Assembly (NCBI GenBank): GCA_900757195.1
Contig: CAAEMZ010000014.1
Span: 1 to 47,118, forward strand
Length of the DNA stretch: 47,118 bases
Direction: 5' to 3'
Source of the DNA: Lachnospiraceae bacterium
GTDB lineage: Bacteria; Bacillota; Clostridia; Lachnospirales; Lachnospiraceae
Position numbers and translations under genes: made by a program
Notes under the pieces: generated by a model
What the model saw: only the letters and a program-made list of their open reading frames with translations
What the model was told of the DNA's origin: nothing
Databases searched by the model: none
Shown: positions 43,573 through 47,118 of the stretch, piece by piece
Layout of the letters: the number at the start of each line of letters is the position of its first letter
How positions within the stretch are numbered: the first letter of the stretch is position 1

Positions 43573-44274
43573 ATGACAGGAAAATTATACGGTCTGGGCG
43601 TTGGTCCGGGAGATCCAAAATTATTAACACTGAAGGCAAAAGAAATTCTGGAATCCGTGGATGTTGTTGCGGTTCCGGTGAAGGCCCCCGGGGAAGAAAG
43701 CCGCGCGCTGAATATTGTGCAGCCGGTGACGGACCTGAGAGGAAAAGAAATCATGCCGGTGATTTTTGCCATGGAACATTCTGTAGAAAAACGGCAGAGC
43801 TGCCGGAAAGCGGCGGCGGAACAGATTCGGGAAAAACTGGATAGCGGTAAAAATGTGGCGATGATCGTTCTTGGCGATATTTCGGTGTACAGCACGTATC
43901 ACCAGGCTTATAAATATATCAGAGATAAGGGATATGAAACAGAGACGATTCCGGGGATTACCTCCTTTTCGGCCGGAGCAGCTCTGGCTGAAATCAGTCT
44001 GACGGAAGGCAATCAGAATATGCTGGTGATGTCGTCGCTGAAAGGGGTGGAAGCTCTGGCGGCAGCGCTTGCGGTCTGTGATAATATCGTTCTCATGAAG
44101 GCGGGAAGCTCCATGGAATATCTGATTCCTTTTCTGGAAAAAAGAGGACTTTTGGAAAAGACACTGGTTCTTGGCAATGTGGGGATGGAAAATGAATACA
44201 TCGGACCGGCGGAAGCCGGAAGGACCTATGGCTATTTTACAACGTTGATTATTAAGAAAGGCGGATGGTTATGA
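43573..44274 (+). CDS. cbiL: Cobalt-precorrin-2 C20-methyltransferase
   Basis: 233 residues. Tetrapyrrole methylase family: LYGLGVGPGDPKLLTLKA at the N-terminus, VIVLGDISVYSTYHQ, ETIPGITSFSAGAA. Methylates C20 of (cobalt-)precorrin-2. The surrounding early-cobalt enzymes (CbiD, CbiF) make cobalt-precorrin-2 the likely substrate. Overlaps cbiF by 4 bases (ATGA). Confidence 0.93.
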   Translation: MTGKLYGLGVGPGDPKLLTLKAKEILESVDVVAVPVKAPGEESRALNIVQPVTDLRGKEIMPVIFAMEHSVEKRQSCRKAAAEQIREKLDSGKNVAMIVLGDISVYSTYHQAYKYIRDKGYETETIPGITSFSAGAALAEISLTEGNQNMLVMSSLKGVEALAAALAVCDNIVLMKAGSSMEYLIPFLEKRGLLEKTLVLGNVGMENEYIGPAEAGRTYGYFTTLIIKKGGWL

Positions 44275-45026
44275 TTCATTTTATCGGGGCAGGTCCCGGA
44301 GACCCGGAATTGCTGACGATTAAAGGAAAACGTCTGATTGACCGGGCGGATGTCATTATTTATGCGGGGTCGCTGGTAAATAAGGCGGTTCTGGCGGATC
44401 GGAAACCGGAAGCGGAAGTTTATAACAGTGCGTATATGACACTGGAAGAAGTGACAGAAGTGATGAAAAAGGCGGATGAAAAGGGGCAGGATGTGGCCCG
44501 GGTACATACCGGAGATCCGTCGATTTACGGAGCAATCCGGGAACAGATGGACATTCTGGAAGCGCTGAAGATTGATTACGAGGTCATTCCCGGGGTGAGT
44601 TCTTTCCTTGCGGCCGCAGCCAGTATGAAGAAGGAATATACGCTGCCGGGCGTGAGCCAGACCGTGATTCTGACCCGCATGGAAGGCCGTACACCGGTGC
44701 CGGAAAAAGAAAAAATAATTAGCCTTGCAAAACACGGGGCTACCATGATAATATTTTTAAGTGTAAATAAAATCGATGTTATGGTCAGGTTAATTCAGGA
44801 CTCTTACAGGATGGATACACCGGTGGCCGTGGTTTATAAAGCGAGCTGGCCGGAAGAGAAAATTATTTATGGAACACTTGAGACAATTGCTGACAAGGTA
44901 AAGTCAGAAGGAATTACAAAAACAGCGTTGGTTGTTATCGGGGATTTTCTCGGAGATACGTATGAACTGTCCAAATTGTATGACCGGAGTTTTGAGACTG
45001 AATATCGAAAGAAAGCTGAAAATTGA
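44271..45026 (+). CDS. cbiF: Cobalt-precorrin-4 C11-methyltransferase
   Basis: 251 residues from ATG 44271; a further in-frame ATG at 44265 is too close to the GGCGG ribosome site. Tetrapyrrole methylase: MIHFIGAGPGDPELLTIKGKRL, ADVIIYAGSLVN (typical of CbiF/CobM), VARVHTGDPSIYGAIREQM, IPGVSSFLAAAA. Methylates C11. Last visible gene of the corrin operon; the phosphate transporter gene follows after 46 bases with its own ribosome site. Several other B12 pathway genes are not in the window. Confidence 0.94.
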   Translation: MIHFIGAGPGDPELLTIKGKRLIDRADVIIYAGSLVNKAVLADRKPEAEVYNSAYMTLEEVTEVMKKADEKGQDVARVHTGDPSIYGAIREQMDILEALKIDYEVIPGVSSFLAAAASMKKEYTLPGVSQTVILTRMEGRTPVPEKEKIISLAKHGATMIIFLSVNKIDVMVRLIQDSYRMDTPVAVVYKASWPEEKIIYGTLETIADKVKSEGITKTALVVIGDFLGDTYELSKLYDRSFETEYRKKAEN

Positions 45027-45072
45027 TGATTCGCATCAATAAGCTGTAAAGGCATTAGAGGAGGAGAAATAT

Positions 45073-46755
45073 ATGTCTATCGCAGATATTGAGATGCTGT
45101 TTAAGTTCGTTGGCGGACTTGGAATGTTCCTGTACGGTATGCATGTCATGGCGGACGGGCTTCAGAAATCTGCCGGCGGCAAGATGAAACAGCTTCTGGG
45201 TGTTCTGACGAACCACCGCATTTTAGGTGTTTTGGTAGGAACATTGGTAACAGCTATTATTCAGAGTAGTTCGGCGACAACGGTCATGGTTGTAGGTTTT
45301 GTAAATGCCGGAATTATCAGCCTGACACAGGCTGTTGGTGTTATTATGGGTGCCAATATCGGTACAACCGTCACAAGCTGGCTCGTATCTATGAGCGAGT
45401 GGGGCGATATGATGAAACCGGAATTTTTTGCCCCGGTACTCATCGGAATCGGAGCATTTATCGTTCTGTTTTCAAAAAAGGAAAAGCGCCGGGAAGTCGG
45501 AGAGATTCTTGTCGGATTCGGCGTACTTTTCATCGGTCTGAGTTTTATGTCCGGTGCGATCACACCTTACAGAGAAGCGCCTATTTTTGCCACAGCTTTC
45601 CAGGCACTTGGTTCTAATCCGGTATTCGGTATTCTTACCGGTGCGGTTGTGACGGCGATCATCCAGAGTTCCTCGGCTTCTGTCGGAATTTTACAGACAC
45701 TGGCATTAAACGGTGTGGTTACATGGAATTCTGCGATTTTTATCACACTCGGTCAGAATATCGGTACCTGTGTGACTGCGCTCATATCCAGCGCCGGCGC
45801 CAATCGCACGGCAAAACGTGCGGCAGTGATCCATCTGCTGTTTAACGTTATCGGCTCTGTTATTTTTGGGATTCTGATGTTTGTTGTTTTCCAGATGAAT
45901 CCGGTATTTGCCGGAGGACAGGTGTCCAGTGTGGGAATTTCCATATTCCATACGATATTTAATATCAGTAATACGTTGATCCTGTTCCCGTTTGCAAAGC
46001 AGTTAGTGGATCTGTCCGGAAAGATTGTCCGGGAAAAATCCGAAAAGGTGGTTATGACAGAAATATCCTCAGTTTCAGGGGATGTTCTGGAACGTCCGCA
46101 TCTGGATCACCGTATTTTGAGTTCTCCGTCTTTTGCGATTCAGAGTGTGGCAGAACAGGTTATTCGGATGGGTGAGTTATCCAGAGAGCATGTGATGATC
46201 GCGATGGACAGTGTCTTTGGATCCAGCGAAGAAAAGGTAGATCAGTCTGCCCGCATGGAAGAAACGATGGATGCTTTTGAAAAGGATCTGACGGAATATC
46301 TGGTACGTTTAAGCCATGAGTCCCTGACAGAAGCACAGATTCAGACTGTCAGCCATCTGCTGTTTACCGTCAGTGATCTGGAGCGTATCGGTGACCATTG
46401 TGATAATATCGCAGAGCTGGCTCAGGGACTGATTAAAGATCAGATACAGTTGTCCGGCGAAGCGGTAGAAGATCTTCGGGATGTTCAGGATACGGTATTA
46501 AAGGCTGTGGACCTGGCGGTGGCATGCCGCCAGAAGGAATCCGTTATGGATGCAAAGCGTGTCTATATGCTGGAAGATGAAGTAGACAGCATGGAAGAAG
46601 AATTCCGCCAGAACCATATGGAGCGTCTGTCAAAAGGACTCTGTTCTGCGGATACGGGGATTGCTTTCCTTGATATTCTGAGCAATCTGGAACGTATTTC
46701 CGATCATGCGGTGAATATTGCCGAGTATGTTGAAGCGGAAAAGACGATGGGTTAA
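45073..46755 (+). CDS. Na+/phosphate cotransporter family protein with PhoU-like domain
   Basis: 560 residues. Two homologous membrane halves, each with the QSSS signature (IIQSSSATTVMVVGF and IIQSSSASVGILQTL), the hallmark of NptA/PNaS transporters, then a cytoplasmic helical PhoU-like domain (about 345-555, with LERIGDHCDNIAELA and LERISDHAVNIAEYVE). Imports or exports phosphate with sodium; the PhoU tail probably regulates flux. RBS GAGGAGG. Followed by a strong terminator. Confidence 0.95.
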   Translation: MSIADIEMLFKFVGGLGMFLYGMHVMADGLQKSAGGKMKQLLGVLTNHRILGVLVGTLVTAIIQSSSATTVMVVGFVNAGIISLTQAVGVIMGANIGTTVTSWLVSMSEWGDMMKPEFFAPVLIGIGAFIVLFSKKEKRREVGEILVGFGVLFIGLSFMSGAITPYREAPIFATAFQALGSNPVFGILTGAVVTAIIQSSSASVGILQTLALNGVVTWNSAIFITLGQNIGTCVTALISSAGANRTAKRAAVIHLLFNVIGSVIFGILMFVVFQMNPVFAGGQVSSVGISIFHTIFNISNTLILFPFAKQLVDLSGKIVREKSEKVVMTEISSVSGDVLERPHLDHRILSSPSFAIQSVAEQVIRMGELSREHVMIAMDSVFGSSEEKVDQSARMEETMDAFEKDLTEYLVRLSHESLTEAQIQTVSHLLFTVSDLERIGDHCDNIAELAQGLIKDQIQLSGEAVEDLRDVQDTVLKAVDLAVACRQKESVMDAKRVYMLEDEVDSMEEEFRQNHMERLSKGLCSADTGIAFLDILSNLERISDHAVNIAEYVEAEKTMG

Positions 46756-46760
46756 AAAAG

Positions 46761-46798
46761 AGGCAGCGGCTATCCTTTACAGGGCAGCCGCTGCCTTT
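46761..46798 (+). terminator. Terminator of the Na/Pi cotransporter gene
   Basis: Perfect 11-bp arms AGGCAGCGGCT (46761-46771) and AGCCGCTGCCT (46786-46796), then TTTT-C. Confidence 0.88.
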
Positions 46799-46841
46799 TC
46801 ACTGGCACCGGGAAAATTGTAGAAAAAAGTAAAAAAAGTTG

Positions 46842-46870
46842 TTGACAGGGCGCTGTATTAATGATATTAT
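46842..46870 (+). promoter_or_regulatory. Tandem stable-RNA promoter P1
   Basis: TTGACA, 17 bp, TATTAT (46865-46870), with an A-rich upstream tract and the start-site region AAAGCTGTCGC. Confidence 0.8.
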
Positions 46871-46933
46871 ATCAAAGCTGTCGCGTGAGGGCACAGCAGA
46901 TACTCATAAAGAGTTGAAAAAAATAAAAAAGTG

Positions 46934-46962
46934 TTGACAAGCTTTTGAGTGTGTGATAACAT
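46934..46962 (+). promoter_or_regulatory. Tandem stable-RNA promoter P2
   Basis: TTGACA, 17 bp, TAACAT (46957-46962), 92 bases after P1, with an A-rich upstream tract and the same AAAGCTGTCGC start-site region. Confidence 0.8.
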
Positions 46963-47027
46963 ACTAAAGCTGTCGCATGAAAGCGAAACAGAGTTGAAAC
47001 AAACAACTTAAAAAAATAAAAAAGTTG

Positions 47028-47056
47028 TTGACAAAACCTTGAACGTGTGATATGAT
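47028..47056 (+). promoter_or_regulatory. Tandem stable-RNA promoter P3
   Basis: TTGACA, 17 bp, TATGAT (47051-47056), 94 bases after P2. The sequence after it (ACATTGACAATTAAACA, 47093 on) resembles the boxA-like leader before a 16S gene, which would lie beyond the window. Confidence 0.82.
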
Positions 47057-47118
47057 ATAAAAGTTGCACGACATAAGGAAGCAACACAAAGGACATTGAC
47101 AATTAAACAATAAAACAA

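Larger units (their letters stand above)
46835..47056 (+). repeat. Imperfect ~93-bp tandem repeat carrying the three promoters
   Basis: Each unit contains an A-rich tract, GTTGTTGACA or GTGTTGACA, a 17-bp spacer, a -10 and (units 1 and 2) AAAGCTGTCGC(G/A)TGA; period 92 and 94 bases. Apparently formed by promoter duplication. Confidence 0.7.

Noticed and set aside
46842..47056. CRISPR-like repeats near the right end
   Set aside because: The ~93-base units are imperfect copies of promoters with conserved -35 and -10 boxes, not short palindromic repeats with unique spacers.

Overview
The window reads as chromosome of a spore-forming, obligately anaerobic Clostridia, most likely a member of the Lachnospiraceae. 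The evidence is an alpha/beta-type small acid-soluble spore protein, AddAB in place of RecBCD, class III fructose bisphosphatase, superoxide reductase with rubredoxin, the early-cobalt (anaerobic) corrin enzymes, CIRCE-type heat-shock control, strong Shine-Dalgarno sequences and moderate GC content. No phage, insertion sequence, CRISPR array, tRNA or rRNA body is visible. It is mainly a housekeeping region, with a few unusual proteins and several unusually clear regulatory sites.

Layout. 1-4573 (+): the 3' part of an RnfC-RnfD fusion, a membrane-anchored TPR protein and hflX. 4654-5742 (-): a stand-alone RelA/SpoT-type synthetase. 5908-8435 (+): thyA-folA, then ilvE. 8646-10615 (+): a TrmB-type regulator translationally coupled to lysA. 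10687-12401 (-): etfB-etfA, divergent from a MATE exporter (12540-13883, +); the two promoters have abutting -35 boxes. 13961-15787 (-): typA. 16090-23172 (+): an SSB-like protein, a corrinoid adenosyltransferase, dapA (behind a leader terminator), dapB, fbp and nadE. 23239-23676 (-): a small membrane-anchored FMN_bind-like protein. 23794-31047 (+): addB-addA, then a SASP gene with a sigma-G-like promoter. 31051-34861 (+): a methyltransferase, hslO and ftsH, the last behind a perfect CIRCE operator. 34815-36220: a Crp/Fnr-family regulator (-) divergent from desulfoferrodoxin and rubredoxin (+), with one 16-bp palindrome serving both promoters. 36367-37766 (+): an exported unknown, a DUF2975 membrane protein and a YozG-like HTH. 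37835-39174 (-): pyrB-pyrI. 39380-39577 (+): a cold-shock protein. 39726-45026 (+): a corrin operon, cbiD-cbiET-(HEAT/methyltransferase)-cbiL-cbiF. 45073-46755 (+): a Na/Pi cotransporter with a PhoU-like tail. 46842-47118: three tandem strong promoters that look like the start of an rRNA operon beyond the window edge.

How the genes work together. dapA, dapB and lysA belong to lysine/diaminopimelate synthesis; thyA and folA to thymidylate and folate; cbiD, cbiET, cbiL, cbiF and the adenosyltransferase to B12. The Crp/Fnr-desulfoferrodoxin-rubredoxin block is a compact oxidative-stress module, and hslO next to CIRCE-ftsH is a protein quality-control block. The points most worth following up are the shared palindrome at 35511-35526, CIRCE on ftsH, the Rnf fusion lacking a flavinylation site, the HEAT/methyltransferase inside the corrin operon, the dapA leader, and the uncharacterised exported protein/DUF2975/HTH operon.
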